Source of the DNA: Antedon bifida | Taxonomy: Eukaryota > Echinodermata > Crinoidea > Comatulida > Antedonidae | Length of the DNA: 64,000 nucleotides | NCBI GenBank assembly: GCA_963402885.1 | Contig: OY727094.1 | Location: 28,646,501-28,710,500 of the forward strand | Reading direction: 5' to 3' | Shown here: piece after piece, positions 46,780 to 58,450 of the stretch | Numbering within the stretch: the stretch's first letter is position 1 | Layout of the letters: each line of letters starts with the position of its first letter | Notes under the pieces: model-generated | Told to the model about the DNA's origin: nothing | Databases searched by the model: none | The model's input: only the letters and a program-made list of their open reading frames with translations | Position numbers and translations under genes: made by a program

Positions 46780-46895
46780 ACAAGACCAACAGCCATAAGT
46801 CGCGTGCTAAAACGCATAGTGATACCGGACCGACAGACAGACCGACAGACCGACCGACATAGTGAACTATAGAGTCGCGTCCACGCGACTAAAAA
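46780..46895. mobile_element. Pearl/Helentron-like short repeat, copy 1
   Basis: CCAACAGCCATAAGTCGCGT, a tetranucleotide tract of GACC/GACA units, CATAGTGAACTATAGAGTCG and the hairpin AGTCGCGTCCACGCGACT ending CTAAAAA. Tetranucleotide core plus terminal hairpin recalls pearl/HINE elements of marine invertebrates. Confidence 0.6.
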
Positions 46896-47309
46896 TATCC
46901 GATAGGACAAGAAATCTCTATTTTGTTGGTTTCTTTGTTCCTATTTATTTTGTATTACCCTGTCAGCCTCTGCTGACTAGCATGGGTACTGTTTCCGAAG
47001 CGGTAAAATTATTGATGGGCGTGTCATTGAAGACAAACCTTAAAATCCCTTTTAAACGCGGCGTCCGATTGACATGCGCGCTGCGGCATCTTGTGTCCCC
47101 TACCTGGCGAAATGTCAGTTCCATTAAAGCAAAGGGATTGTTGTCCTAAGGAGTTGTTCTAGTGACCGAATAAATAACATAATAAGATTTAGTAGTAAGT
47201 ATCAAGATCTTCTAGATTCTTAATACGAGGGTGTATATCAAATATTTGATCTCTTTTGCGCGTGCGTAATCAAGTATAAAGCTCTGTCCACAAGTCATTA
47301 TCATACGTT

Positions 47310-47402
47310 ATGTGTCAAAAAAATATGATGTGCCCATATATATTATAATATAATATATTATTACCATATTTGGGCACATCATACTTTTTTGTCAAACTAG
47401 TT
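47310..47402. repeat. Imperfect 35-bp inverted repeat
   Basis: TATGATGTGCCCA and its complement TGGGCACATCATA enclose an AT-rich centre, with flanking TGTCAAAAAAA and TTTTTTGTCAAAC. No duplication was recognised at the edges. Confidence 0.7.
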
Positions 47403-48331
47403 TGATAGTGCAGACAAAGCCTTTACAGTGCTGTTTCATCATAATATACCACATCGAAAGTTAGGAATTGCTCGGGGATTTAAACGCACCACGAAAGCCA
47501 AGTGGTAAAGAAACTTTAATGTTCCATGTTATAAGAATGTTATTAAATGATGTTTATATCCAGAAAGACAACGGAATTAATATATGTTGGGCAGAAGTAA
47601 TTTCAATTTATTTAAATAGTTCGGTACCCATATGCCTATTGCTCTTATAATCTGAAATACAATGTTTATGAAACAAAGCATTCTAATGTGTCGAAAATAA
47701 TATGTAATGTACCTTAATTATAATATATGCGGGAAAGGTTATATATCTTCGTTTCCACCAAGGTGATCCATCTGTCGAATGGACAGTGCCACCGCTATAA
47801 AGATGACGTTGTTTAAATTACATGTTACCACATTTTTCACTTGAATAAGTTCAATTCAGTGTCTTTACATTATAATACGGGATACTTTATTATTAAAACT
47901 TATATTAATATTTGTCAAACGTGTATAATCTACAATATTATAATACAGGATAATTTATTTTTAATATGCTTAAATTAATTTTTTCAAACGTTGATAACCT
48001 ACCTACAATATTATTTACATTATTATAAGCTAAGAAATAATGACAAATTAGTAAAAGTATCAAACTAGCAATAGTGCTTATTAAATGCATATAATTTAAT
48101 AAACAAACCAACTTCCAGATAATTTAAACATGATGGCTAGTCGACATTGGTTAACTTTGTAAAAAATGACTAGTATTACCTTACTTGGTATTAATCACAT
48201 AATTTATGTTATATATACAAAATAATAATGCATGAACAAAAGTAGGCCTACTAAAAATAGTAGGCTATATGCATACAGTAATCTACATACACCAATAGAG
48301 TTACACGGTGTCTAAGTTTTAAATGCTTGGT
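47403..48331. other. 3' flank of the TIR-DED gene, no gene seen
   Basis: AT-rich. AATAAA on the minus strand overlaps the stop region and occurs again near 47955, so polyadenylation could be close to the stop. Confidence 0.4.
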
Positions 48332-48882
48332 TTATTTATAAGTGTTCAATGCATCGACTTCTTTCGTTGTGTCATTTTCTAGTTCTCCTAGCATTTCAAT
48401 GAATGATTCCTTATTCTTAGGAGTCAGTACATTATGAAGTTCTAGTTCAAATATCAGATTCCACTTATCTGCCTTGTTCTTGCAAGAAAGACTAGACAAT
48501 TTCACAATTTCTTCCAAGTTACTTTGATTTACAATAATTCCAAATTCGATCACGTTTTGGCGATATTTTGTGATTGTATTTATTTCTTTATTAGACGTAG
48601 GGTACTGATATTTCGGTATCTTATCAAGAATGACCTCCTCAATAGCCCCTACCCCACATAAGAACGCAGCCTCGGCGATAACATCTATGTTTGATGGACT
48701 AAGTTTACCACTACCCCGGAGTAACTTAAACAATTCAAATTCGTCATTATTATTTTGAATGTCAGTTATTCCGATTTTGTTAAAGTCACATAGTAGTACC
48801 TTCAACATGTGGACATTGCCAAACTTTTTCCAACGTTGTGAAACTTTTACGAGCAGACTTGCATATTCACGTTCAGTCAATT
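48332..48882 (-). CDS. TIR gene exon 7: DED pair, terminal
   Basis: 551 nt after acceptor TTTATATAG. LTEREYASLLVKVSQRWKKF, VHMLKVLLCDF, LFKLLRGSGKLSPSNIDVIA, then YRQNVIEFGIIVNQ, LIFELELHNVLTPKNKESF and KEVDALNTYK-stop. Same length as the terminal exon at 59434-59984. Confidence 0.85.
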
Positions 48883-51800
48883 CTATATAAAAAAAGTAAA
48901 ATATTTATATAATTGTTTATTTCATAACAATTAACATGTAAAATAAATACAGTAATAATATTATTGATCTCCACTGATATCCACAGCGTTATCAGTAATT
49001 TACCGTTTGATTATAAATTAATAACATAACAAGTTGCGACCTCCATCGGAGTAAGAAGTAAAAACGGATTCAGAATCATGATCCGGATCCTGTCTATGTT
49101 ACGTACCCTGCGTATAGCACGCGCAAAAAATGTGTGCATCCATGGGAATATGAACATTTAATGGCATAAAATGTGCTCTCATTTTTAAAGTTAAAATTGA
49201 AAGCGTGCGTAAATTCAACAAATAGTTTAAAATTGAACACGTGGTTTATTATGGTAGGTAGTAGCACAGTTACTAGTGGTTGATGTATTTTGAAATATGT
49301 ACGGATTAGGTCTGAGAGGAGATGTGTCCCAAGACCTAGAAATTATACTGCAATGATATATCTCTCTATTATCTGTAGAAATATGTAGGATCCTACTATG
49401 ATAAGTATAGGCCTATGTAAAGAAATTAATGTTCTGATATATCTTACTGTAACTTGGTCTTGTAGGCCTACTAGTTGTCCTCCCTTCAAGATTACCAAGT
49501 ATTTCTATAAAATAAATCAGTTAGCTTTTATAATGTTATCAGTAGTTTAAAAAACAGTCATTTCTTATTAAGGAAAAGGTTTGCTTACCTGATCCTAAAG
49601 AACGTGGATTATCCGTTGTGTCCACCGAGGGCGCTGTAGCTGGAGGATCCGAAGATGTAGATGGTGGAACTAAACACAATAAGTCAATTTTTATCGAGAT
49701 TATTTATGAATTTTATGAGAAGTACCTTGCCTTTATTATCCACAATAGAGGGAAATGGCGAACATACTATTTAATTGGGTATAAAACAGTGAGGTAAAGC
49801 CGAAGGCTAGAGGGCGTACTCCAGACTGAAAAGTGATTTCAACAGGAGGAGGAGGAACCAACAAGATGGCGGCCGTAAATGTGTTCAAAAACATTATTTA
49901 ATAAAAAATCTAATAATAGTACATTAAGACCATATAAATTACAACACATTCTTGCCAAAGCACAGTGAAGTTTTTTATAAAATTAAATATATTGTTAATC
50001 GCAATGGAATTAATAATTTCTTGGTAATCTAGCATTTTGTATACGAGGGGAAGAATGCGTTCGCGTTATACGCTTAACACGCTGAGTTGCGTATCGTTCT
50101 CACGCAGATAGGCTCAACACAGACGTAATAGCAGTGCGTACTACGTAGGGCATATCTGATTTTTCGATTGCAGCCGCCATCTTTTTGGTTCCCTCTCCAT
50201 GGAGAATCACTGCGATAACATTGTTCTTTGAGATCTAGCCTTCGGCTATATAAAATCATTGGTATAAAATCATAACAAACCGTTTGGGGCGCTAATTTCC
50301 CTATGCTTATACACTGTAGTTTTCAGTGTTTATATAGGCCTACAGCTAATAATTCCTGACGTAACGAAAGTTAAATTTGCTATGGCAGATTAGATTTCAT
50401 ATGCGTACATAAAAAAAATCAACCTCTTCCATCTCTAACCGACAGGCAATTCTTTTATTCTAATGTGTCCAAATGCTTATTTATGGATTGACGAAGCCTA
50501 CAACAATGCGCTCCACTCAATTTACACTCACCATTTGCCTCCCGGGAGTCATATGATACACGTGGTTATCACCAGCTTATCCCAAGATTTTAAAAGTAAA
50601 CATAGTACCGTAGTCAGGAATAACATATTAAGTTATGTAGCTTAATTGTTAAGATAATTTCTACATTCATGTTTAAATCTTTAACTTACCTGGATTTCTG
50701 TTCGAAGAAAGTGGTTCAGGGAGCGGTAGATTAGCTGGTATTCGGTTGTTCTTCTCTGGATTCTGTAACAAAAATGATTTTCTTATGGTATAAACAAAAA
50801 GTGAGATCTATTATTGTATGAAAGGGGGTTGACAAAGAGGGTTTGTTTTCTGTAGGGTTGGTTAGTAAGGAGTCTTGAATCTTCAGTTCCGTCTGTTGTC
50901 ATGGACATAATACAATAAATTGTGTAGAATAGTTTAACTTACCAAAGTTGGGTAGTTCTGTAGTCTTGCTAGCAGTTCTTGAAAATTAGCTTCAAAGCGT
51001 TCTACATTTGAAAAGTCAATCCAAATTCGTCCAACAAATATTCCCACAACCCAGTCGTCAAGTTTATAATCCTTCTCCATCAGTAGTGGAATACGTTTCT
51101 TGTCGTAATGTCCAATGCAGCCACCCTCTAAAATGAAGAAAAAAATGAAATACAGCTCACCATAAATTTTATTCCATGAAGACATTGCAGTTTATGGTCC
51201 TAATAATAACAACGGTGACTGCATTTTTTGCATTATTGTCTTTCTTGTTGAATGACATAAAGGAGATTCGAACTCGGAATCGTCTGTTTGATATTAGACC
51301 TGCCACAAGTCTTTAATGATAAGACTTGGGCTAGCCTATGACACGCCATGTATTTGTTAAGAATATTAAGATAAATCGCAGTCGATAACCTAGATAGGCA
51401 CATATGATATCAATTAAGCACATTTATAAAATCAATTAAAACAGACCTACCAGTTTTACAATTAGGGCTGTCTTCATATTTCTTAGACAAGCAGGCTATG
51501 ACAACTGTGGCATGTTTGACAGCATTAGGCATATCACTGTAAATAAAGTCTTTCATTCCATCCTTCCCATCTATATCAATCCACACTCTGTAACCTTCTT
51601 GCCATAAACGGTATCTTATATTTCTAACGATTCTAACAAAAGTTGAAGATTCTTTTTAAAAATATTGTTGCTCTAAAAATACTAATATTAAGACTTTTAG
51701 GCCTATGTAATTAATTGCGATGACGTTGCAATCCCTCACGTCATTCGTCAATATAAAAAAATACGTCATCTTCTTCTTCTTCTTCTTCGTATTTGGAGCC

Positions 51801-53124
51801 AACTTCATATGTGAAGACTCTGCTCCTCCAACTCTGTTTTGCTAGCTCTACTGTATTTGGTTGTGTATTATTATTCTATTTAGTTATTCTTTTACAGAGA
51901 GAAACTGACTCCATTATTTATTTATAATTATTATTATTATTATCATTATTATTATTATTATTTTTTACCCTTACTTCTCCTTTCACTTTTCTTTCTCTCT
52001 TTTCTTCCCTTTCCCTTATCTCTTTTTTTATTTTACTTATATAAATATATATACATGTTAGTATGAATATATATAATTATTTGATCTACCCTATCTATTA
52101 TATAATTGTATTGTATTCAGACACCTTGTATAGAGTAAACTGTACCCAACATCAAACACTATGGAAGTCTACCGTCCGTGCCAACCGCTATCACTTTCCT
52201 GGGCCGCTACCTAGGAGGCAGAATAAAGTAGCTGGATACCCATTTACCCCGCCTCATCCATCCAGGTGCCCAGCGAGCTGTCACCAAGACAGAGACCTCC
52301 AGAGAGTAAGTTGTGACTATTTTAAAAATTCATGTGGCCAAATGATGACGTAATACCATTTTGTACGTCTAATGTGTATATACATTTATATCTACATCTC
52401 ATGGTTGCCTTCTCTTTTCCCCAATCATATTTATATTTATTTAACCATGGATGTTCTTTAGTAATTGTTGAATGTTGACTAGATATACAGGAATAACTAA
52501 AACAAAATAAGGTGCACGTCTACTCGTGTACATAAGACCGTAATCCTGGTGCATGGTTATTTTTTAAACTTACACTTTGTGAGTCCAATTGTAACTGAGC
52601 ATAATGTATCCTCGTTCCTGAAAACAAATTGTATTTATTAATTCGTTTATGATGTAAATACCTAACTATTCTACCTTCTAATTCTAACTATTCTACTAAT
52701 GTTCTAGAAAAAAATACAATTATTATTATTATCATGTTGATGGCAATATCTATGATCTAAATAGAATTATATAGTCTTTATTATACGGTACAGTAAATAA
52801 TAAGTAGAACACCTCCATTGGGACACCCCTATTTAGGGAAAACCCTTAATAGAAAATCTTTCCTTCTTAACGAACGAACGAGGGGAAACACTAAGGGCAA
52901 CCTTTATTAACAGTTTGATGACTCCCAAAGGTGTGTTTCTCAGTAATATTGTTGTTCTAGCTTACAGTTCTTACTGTAGGCTAGTATTATGCCGATATTA
53001 TTGGCCTACTCCAGGAATTATGGAGTGTATACTTTCAAGTATATTTTTAATGAATTCTGTAAATCTAATGATAATTTCATAATAAAATAAAATAAAATTG
53101 TATTTTCAAATTACTTACCGTCAT
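48332..53124 (-). CDS. TIR-tandem DED protein gene, seven exons, 373 aa
   Basis: Exons: 53119-53124 (ATG ACG), 52574-52617, 51451-51632, 50943-51127, 50690-50762, 49589-49669 and 48332-48882 (TAA). Total 1122 nt, all frames and GT/AG ends consistent. TIR about residues 4-138: GYIMLSYNWTHK (strand A), GYRVWIDIDGKDGM (box 2 region), VVIACLSKKYEDSPNCK, RIPLLMEKDYKLDDWVVGIF and GRIWIDFSNVERFEANFQEL. A Pro/Ser-rich linker (140-191) is followed by two DED folds (about 192-285 and 300-370). Glu78, formed across the exon 3/4 junction, lies where SARM1-type TIRs have their catalytic Glu, so either NADase or adaptor function is possible; neither is shown. It is the most complete gene in the window. Confidence 0.82.
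49589..49669 (-). CDS. TIR gene exon 6: Pro/Ser linker
   Basis: 81 nt, phase 1-1, acceptor TTGTGTTTAG, donor GATCAG|GTAAGC. Encodes PPSTSSDPPATAPSVDTTDN-PRSLGS. The 62218-62259 exon is a shorter relative (PPSSDGYPRFSSS). Confidence 0.75.
49798..50247. mobile_element. 450-bp intronic MITE
   Basis: Ends AGCCGAAGGCTAGA and TCTAGCCTTCGGCT are exact complements. A second inverted pair, GGAACCAACAAGATGGCGGC and GCCGCCATCTTTTTGGTTCC, lies inside. The target duplication is not clear. Confidence 0.72.
50690..50762 (-). CDS. TIR gene exon 5: Pro-rich linker
   Basis: 73 nt, phase 0-1. NPEKNNRIPANLPLPEPLSS-NRNP between acceptor TTTTGTTACAG and donor AATCCAG|GTAAGT. Related exons: 63052-63112 and the relic at 57521. 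Confidence 0.75.
50943..51127 (-). CDS. TIR gene exon 4: C-terminal half of TIR
   Basis: 185 nt, phase 1-0. GGCIGHYDKKRIPLLMEKDY, KLDDWVVGIFVGRIWIDFSN, ending LQNYPTL. The end of a TIR fold of the 'LEKDYKPDGWLG...IDF' animal type. The ATG upstream of 51127 is intronic. Confidence 0.85.
51246..51345 (-). repeat. Possible tRNA-derived SINE fragment
   Basis: The minus strand contains GAGTTCGAATCTCC, close to the pol III B box, preceded by a 7-bp stem AAGTCTT/AAGACTT with a 7-base loop. No complete tRNA cloverleaf was formed by eye, so this is tentative. Confidence 0.28.
51451..51632 (-). CDS. TIR gene exon 3: TIR central part
   Basis: 182 nt, phase 2-1, acceptor CTTCAACTTTTGTTAG, donor AAACTG|GTAGGT. 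IVRNIRYRLWQEGYRVWIDI-DGKDG then AVKHATVVIACLSKKYEDSP-NCKT. Confidence 0.85.
51700..52573. other. Intron 2 of the TIR gene with simple repeats
   Basis: (CTT)n at 51770-51790 and (ATT)n at 51928-51962. The GC-richer patch at 52130-52320 has a 96-codon plus-strand frame but no known motif. Confidence 0.4.
52574..52617 (-). CDS. TIR gene exon 2: first strand of TIR
   Basis: 44 nt, phase 0-2, ERGYIMLSYNWTHK between acceptor GTTTTCAG and donor AAAGT|GTAAGT. The (I/V)-M-(I/L)-SY-W core is diagnostic of the first TIR strand. Confidence 0.8.
53119..53124 (-). CDS. TIR gene exon 1: start codon
   Basis: GTGCACC-ATG-ACG|GTAAGT: Met-Thr then donor. Same design as the start exon at 63633-63638 (ATG TCG|GTAAGT). 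The 5'UTR start was not located. Confidence 0.62.
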
Positions 53125-53424
53125 GGTGCACTGAGATTTCAGTTATTCAGACAGTTCCTTCAATATTTAAGAAGCTACGAATTGAAATTATTATCTGTTG
53201 TTATCTTATAATATAGAAATTGATACCAAAATAACTATCGAAATCATTCATTAATATACTTTATACATGTCAAGTGAACGTCACGAGAATTACAGTTTCT
53301 CGATGACTTTCATGAGGTTTCACACGATAACAATGCTAATATTACAGTATGTATACAATCCATGATAATGCATTGTGTAATGAATACAATGAGGAGGTGG
53401 TGAGTCCCGTGTTCATTCTGAACA

Positions 53425-53590
53425 TAGGGGAATGAGCTGTTAGTAACTCATTGTACTAAGCCTCGGCATTATGTGGTAGGGTGGCCAGTTCCTTTCCACG
53501 CCGCCTTTTTTCTCCCTAGTATTTTCAACTAGGTCCTCATTTACAGCTGAGTGGACTGGAGTTTTCGGGAATTGAACCCGTAGTAGAGTT
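53425..53590 (-). mobile_element. 5'-truncated tRNA-derived SINE
   Basis: The minus strand reads GGGTTCAATTCCCG (B box), CCACTCAGCTGTAAATGAGG, then GGCGGCGTGGAAAGGAACTG and GGCCACCCTACCACATAATG, a body common to tRNA-derived SINEs. No A box is left. Confidence 0.5.
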
Positions 53591-56500
53591 AAAAGAAAAA
53601 GGTTTGGTCCTCCAAATAAGACTAATAAATTAAATAAGCACATAATTTGTAAAATTCTTTTGTCAAAAAAAAGAAGAAAAATAATGTTCATAATAATATA
53701 ACATTGATTTACGTACGAGACTTAGTAGCTCTTGAGAAAGGAGTTTGACACGGAAATGATTGGAAAATTATAAATACGGGCAGTAGGTCTTTAAGAATAC
53801 ATGGTCTCATGGTAATAAACACATTACTTCGCTAAGATATCATCATTAATGATCTCAAATATTAATATTTAATACAGGAAGGAAAGGGTCGGCATCAATG
53901 TGGCTGTTAATTCAAGATAATATTTCCTATTTAAACATTTGAATAAGGCTTGTCATTAATGGGGATAGTAAGCCTTGAGAATAGAGCCTATATGAAAATT
54001 AATATATACACACAATTTTAATCAATTTAATGTTTTTATACTCTTTACGTCGTTAAATTCTGAAAAAAAAATATTAGTGGAGGGAATTAGATTGCCATAT
54101 CCTTTTCATATATAGAATATATTTAGCCTACATCTACAGTATTTTATGTACACATGATGATAAGACAAAAATAATGTACATTTTTAGAAAGATCATTCTT
54201 ATTATATTTCACTAGCGAGTAGGCCACTGACTGAAGCCCATGTATCAGATTATGCACCATGTAAGGATCATAGTAAAAGTCAAATTACTGAATAATAGCA
54301 ACATAATATATATCTACGTTTTACAAATATTTTACAAATACAGTAGGCCTAGGTAAACTTAGTAAAACTCGGACCCACATGCCATTTTTGTAGATGGTAA
54401 AATACAAAATTAATTGACGATATAAAATGTAAACATTCTAACCCAGTTAAATATATTTTAACGAAGGTAAAAAGTTGGTAGTCACTAATATTTTTTAATG
54501 AAATGTATCTCGTAGCCTATGCGATATGGCAACTCTCCCTAGCGTATAACTTGTTTGTTTGTCGACAACACCGCTGCCTATTATTCAAAATTTTTGAAAT
54601 AACATTCCAGCCCAACCTCTACGTTACAAATGGGCACAGTTACATCAACCGTGGAATCGTTATTCTCCATCCACTTGACCGGATCCATAACTAATGGAAG
54701 AAAGTAATAATATTCCTTCGATAAAGATCACACTTCGATCGTTACTATCCATTTCAAACAACGATGTGGTCCAGGTAGGTCTACATTCTATACGATAAGG
54801 TTTAAGCTAAAAAGTCAATTACTGAGGCGAATACTTACCAAGAACTGAGGCCTTTCCTTGCTGTTCCTACCGTGCACTAATCCAAATGGATCTTTTTATA
54901 TTCATCATAATAATAGTGATGCCATTGTCTATAATAGAGCGGAAATATCCGATTGTGAAAATGAACCATATCAATACTCTAGTAAGTTTAGGCAGTTGTT
55001 TTTTCAATATAATTTTGAAAATACAGCTCCATGGTGCAACATGGCAAACCTATGATCATTGACTTTTAACACGAAACATTCAACAAACAACATTTTACTT
55101 TAATATAAATTATGAAACAACATTATTTTTAGAAACTTTTCTTGATTATTATATCAAATTTATTAATGAAGCCTGTGGTTTATATTATAATTTAAATTGT
55201 GAACTAAGGTTGCAATTTGTATTTGTAATGCTGATAATTGATAATTGAAGTGCTTGACATCCACCTTTGATACGACAGGGCTATAATATTGTGGTTTCCG
55301 TTTTCCCTTGGGTTGACGACTAGTAATTAAGTCTTTGGAAGTAAATAGGATTTAATTTTCGTTGATTATGACGAATGTCAATCATTTAAGTAATGATACA
55401 AGATGACTAACAATAACAATAATATATTATGGTGTCATAGAGATGTTCTATAATAATCATAATAGTTCTGATATATACATAATAATAAGCTATAATATTT
55501 ATATGGTTGTGTATGCGTTATTTGTTGTTGTTGTATTTCTATACGCGGTTAGAATAATACACACTGAAGCGGTGTTCTTTGTTGTTTGGATTATCCAGGT
55601 AGCACAATATTATAGTGCATGGAGTGTTGTCTTTTGTCAGAATCTCACTAACTTTATTCGTTTTTCCTTTTCCACACAACCAAAGGTTCTTATTAGATCC
55701 GACCATTTGGTAAATTCCATTCTGTCTTTGAGCACCAACGGTTCGCGTCGTCAACTGTTCATGTTCAACGAGTGAAGAATATTTGTCTAAGTTAAGCATA
55801 ACTTATCATCCTTCTTGGTAATAGATACATGATTTATTCATATTTATGTAAATTATGTTATCAATACCAATAATGTTGTCCCATTTTAATTTTTGTATAT
55901 TACAGACCACATAATTTAATTTGAATTGAAATGAATTATGAAGTAGATGATGTTATGTTTTGTAGAATCTTTTTGGTAGTGTTAAAGGTGCAAAAAAAAA
56001 TGTAGGCCTACATAAAATAATGGAACAAACCGTAAGATAAAGAAATATACTGTACCCATCTGCGTCAGATAAATTAAAATAAAAAAAAACTCCAATGACA
56101 AGAAAAAATTCAAACAAACAATCACTTCTCTAAATTGATTAGATGTTCTGGTCATGTATGTTGGAACAATATTCCCATATCAAATTCTAAATTTAAATTT
56201 TCTTTCCTTAAAGAAATTTCATAAACTTATTCTGCAAAATACTAAGCCCAATCTGTTACACTGGATGGAGTATGTCATTTATTGAATGACGTAAACGATT
56301 ATAAATTGAAACCGAATGGGTCAGCCACATCATAATATTTACATTACAAATCAAGATACAATATCTGTATATTACAAGCTAAAAAAGCACACTTCAGTAG
56401 ATAATCGTATACAAATAATAAAAGATACCAAAAAGTTAGTTACAATCGGTGTAAAAAATACCGAATAATCACATAAAACTTAAAATATTATAAACTTAAT

Positions 56501-56912
56501 AAAATAAGAAGGTAAATAAATGTACATTACAGATAAGGCTGGGTACAGATATTAGAGAATAGTTTGACTACTCCTTCCAGATCGGTGAAAAGAAATCTGA
56601 GACTTAATTAGATGCCCCTCTCTATCCCAACATACAAAGGGTTAAAGTAACCTTTCATTGAAATTTATGAAAATGTTGTATGTCAATATCTTTGTTAATT
56701 TGAAATCATGAAGTAACTTTTTACTATTTCAAGATTATTCCTATACAGTAAAACATTTTAATTATTTACGCAACAATTTAATACACTAAATCTTAATTAG
56801 AATGGAAATTTTCATCACCGTGCTCCTATGCTCCAAATTTATTAATCATTTTATAATAACAACAATAATAATAACAACATAAAAGTATTAACGTTGTTAT
56901 TTGATAGTCATA
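53591..56912. other. Intergenic, no confident gene
   Basis: The segment at 54868-54895 (CCGTGCACTAATCCAAATGG) resembles a decayed 5' gene block. An 86-codon minus frame (55539-55799) containing NGIYQMVGSNKNLWLCGKGK is unassigned. The rest is AT-rich. Confidence 0.35.
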
Positions 56913-57411
56913 GGGAGGTTTCGCAACCTTACGAAAGCGATAACGAAAACGGATACGTCACACATTTGTGAAACTTTTGAGCTGATCCCCATTTCATATT
57001 CATAAAGCGTATTCGTGTTGACGAATATCACCAGTCATATTCGTAATTACAAAACGAGTATAGTTTTTGATCTATTTTTCACATTTTGCATTTGAATCAG
57101 GAATGATTCATGATTATAATATAATTATAGATTTATTGAAAGTAATTTACTGAAGTAATTTACTAAAATGCCAGGTAAGTTTGATAAATAGCAGTTTTTA
57201 AGTCCTCACTCGCTTTGATGTTACGCTAGGCCTAGGCAGCCAAGCAACACGTACCTGCGCTTCGCTCAAATTTACCGCAGTCACGTTTTGGACGGCGCCC
57301 TCAATATTTCGTTGCCAAGCGAAACAGATTTTTACTGGCTTACGAAAAACGAATACGTGCGCGTGACGTATCCGTTTTCGTTATCGTATTCGTAAGATTG
57401 CAAAACCTCTC
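56913..57411. mobile_element. 499-bp TA MITE
   Basis: Inverted ends GGGAGGTTTCGCAACCTTAC and, complemented, GAGAGGTTTTGCAATCTTAC. Both continue with GATAACGAAAACGGATACGT. TA is duplicated at 56911 and 57412. An inner part recurs at 63945-64000 in inverse orientation. Confidence 0.82.
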
Positions 57412-57520
57412 TAATATTAAGGGGACATCTTTGGATAGAGGTGTCCCAACGAAGTAGTACTTTATGATGTAAAATACTCTTCCCTGATTAAAAAAATTAA
57501 ATTAAAACGATAACTGACCT

Positions 57521-57595
57521 GCATCTTGGATATAGAAATAATGGTTCAGGTGGCGTTAGATGAGCTGGTGTATTAGTATCAGTGATATTCATGTG
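57521..57595 (-). pseudogene. Orphan Pro-rich linker exon relic
   Basis: The minus strand reads NTPAHLTPPEPLFLYP with donor ATGCAG|GTCAGT, matching IPANLPLPEPLSSNRNP of the TIR gene. The acceptor side is replaced at about 57597 by LINE sequence. No TIR or DED exon belongs to it. Confidence 0.55.
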
Positions 57596-57596
57596 A

Positions 57597-58450
57597 ATTC
57601 ATTAAACTTGATTTGTCTAAAGCTTCTGGTCCAGATAAGATACCCCACGAGTACTCAACCTCATCTTGACAGCATTTTTACCCATATGTAATATTTGCCT
57701 TTCAGATTAACAAGGCCAACAGCCATAAGTCGCGTGCTAAAACGCATAGTGATACCAGACCGATCAACCGACCGACCGACCGACCGACCGACCGACCGAC
57801 ATAGTGAACTATAGAGTCGCGTCCACGCGACTAAAAATTCCAAGATCTATGGAAACTCTAGTCTATAATACCTATAGCTAAACAACCTGGATGACGTATC
57901 TTAGACCCGTTTCCCTTACGTCTGTTGTGATGAATTTATTAAAATTAAATAAAACAATACGCGGAAATATTGCTAGACCCATTGCGTACTCAACCCTCAC
58001 GTATAGCACATGACTCGATACTCTTTAAATTGCATAAATTATATTTTCACATTGACTGTGTAAACTCTGGCCACTCTGCACGAATCATGGATTCAGCCTC
58101 GTATCCTAACAGGCAAAATGTTAAAATGTTTAGTTTCCGGCTACCGACTGTACGTCGAAACTTAAATTACCACCGATACTAAAGTAACAAAGGGAACCGT
58201 GAGTGCGTCTAAACTATATTCTTTGTATACATCACATGATCTGTGCCCTGTGGTTAAACTCGCTGATGATAGGACTTTAGATAATGATTTACAGTATCGC
58301 AATGAAAACAGCAGGTTCGTTGAATTTCCCCAACGTAGCTATATTTACAAATTAATGCTTCAAAAACAAAAGAGATGGTAACTGATTTTAGAAAAAAAAT
58401 AATTTTAATTTTCAACCAATTATTATTAACAGTAAGGAAAATTATACTAC
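57597..58450 (+). mobile_element. Decayed CR1/Rex-like LINE reverse transcriptase
   Basis: Fragments in order: KLDLSKASGPDKIPHEYS (57604), YLRPVSLTSVVMNLLKLN (57893), LYSLYTSHDLCPVVKLADDRTL (58217, FADD replaced by LADD), then RW-stop-LILEKK. Stops and shifts throughout. It is split by the pearl-like repeat at 57711-57838. Confidence 0.72.
57711..57838. mobile_element. Pearl/Helentron-like short repeat, copy 2
   Basis: The same unit as 46780-46895 with a longer (ACCG)n tract. Both copies share the flanks of the tract and the terminal hairpin AGTCGCGTCCACGCGACT. The open frame reading VGRSVGRSVGRS is the tract. Confidence 0.68.

Noticed and set aside
46862-47149. 95-codon plus-strand gene
   Set aside because: It begins inside the pearl-like repeat, with no recognisable domain or splice context.
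51246-51345. Functional tRNA gene on the minus strand
   Set aside because: Only the B-box-like motif and one stem are present; no acceptor stem or convincing A box.
57661-57843. VGRSVGRSVGRS repeat protein
   Set aside because: Reads through the (ACCG)n tract of the pearl-like repeat.
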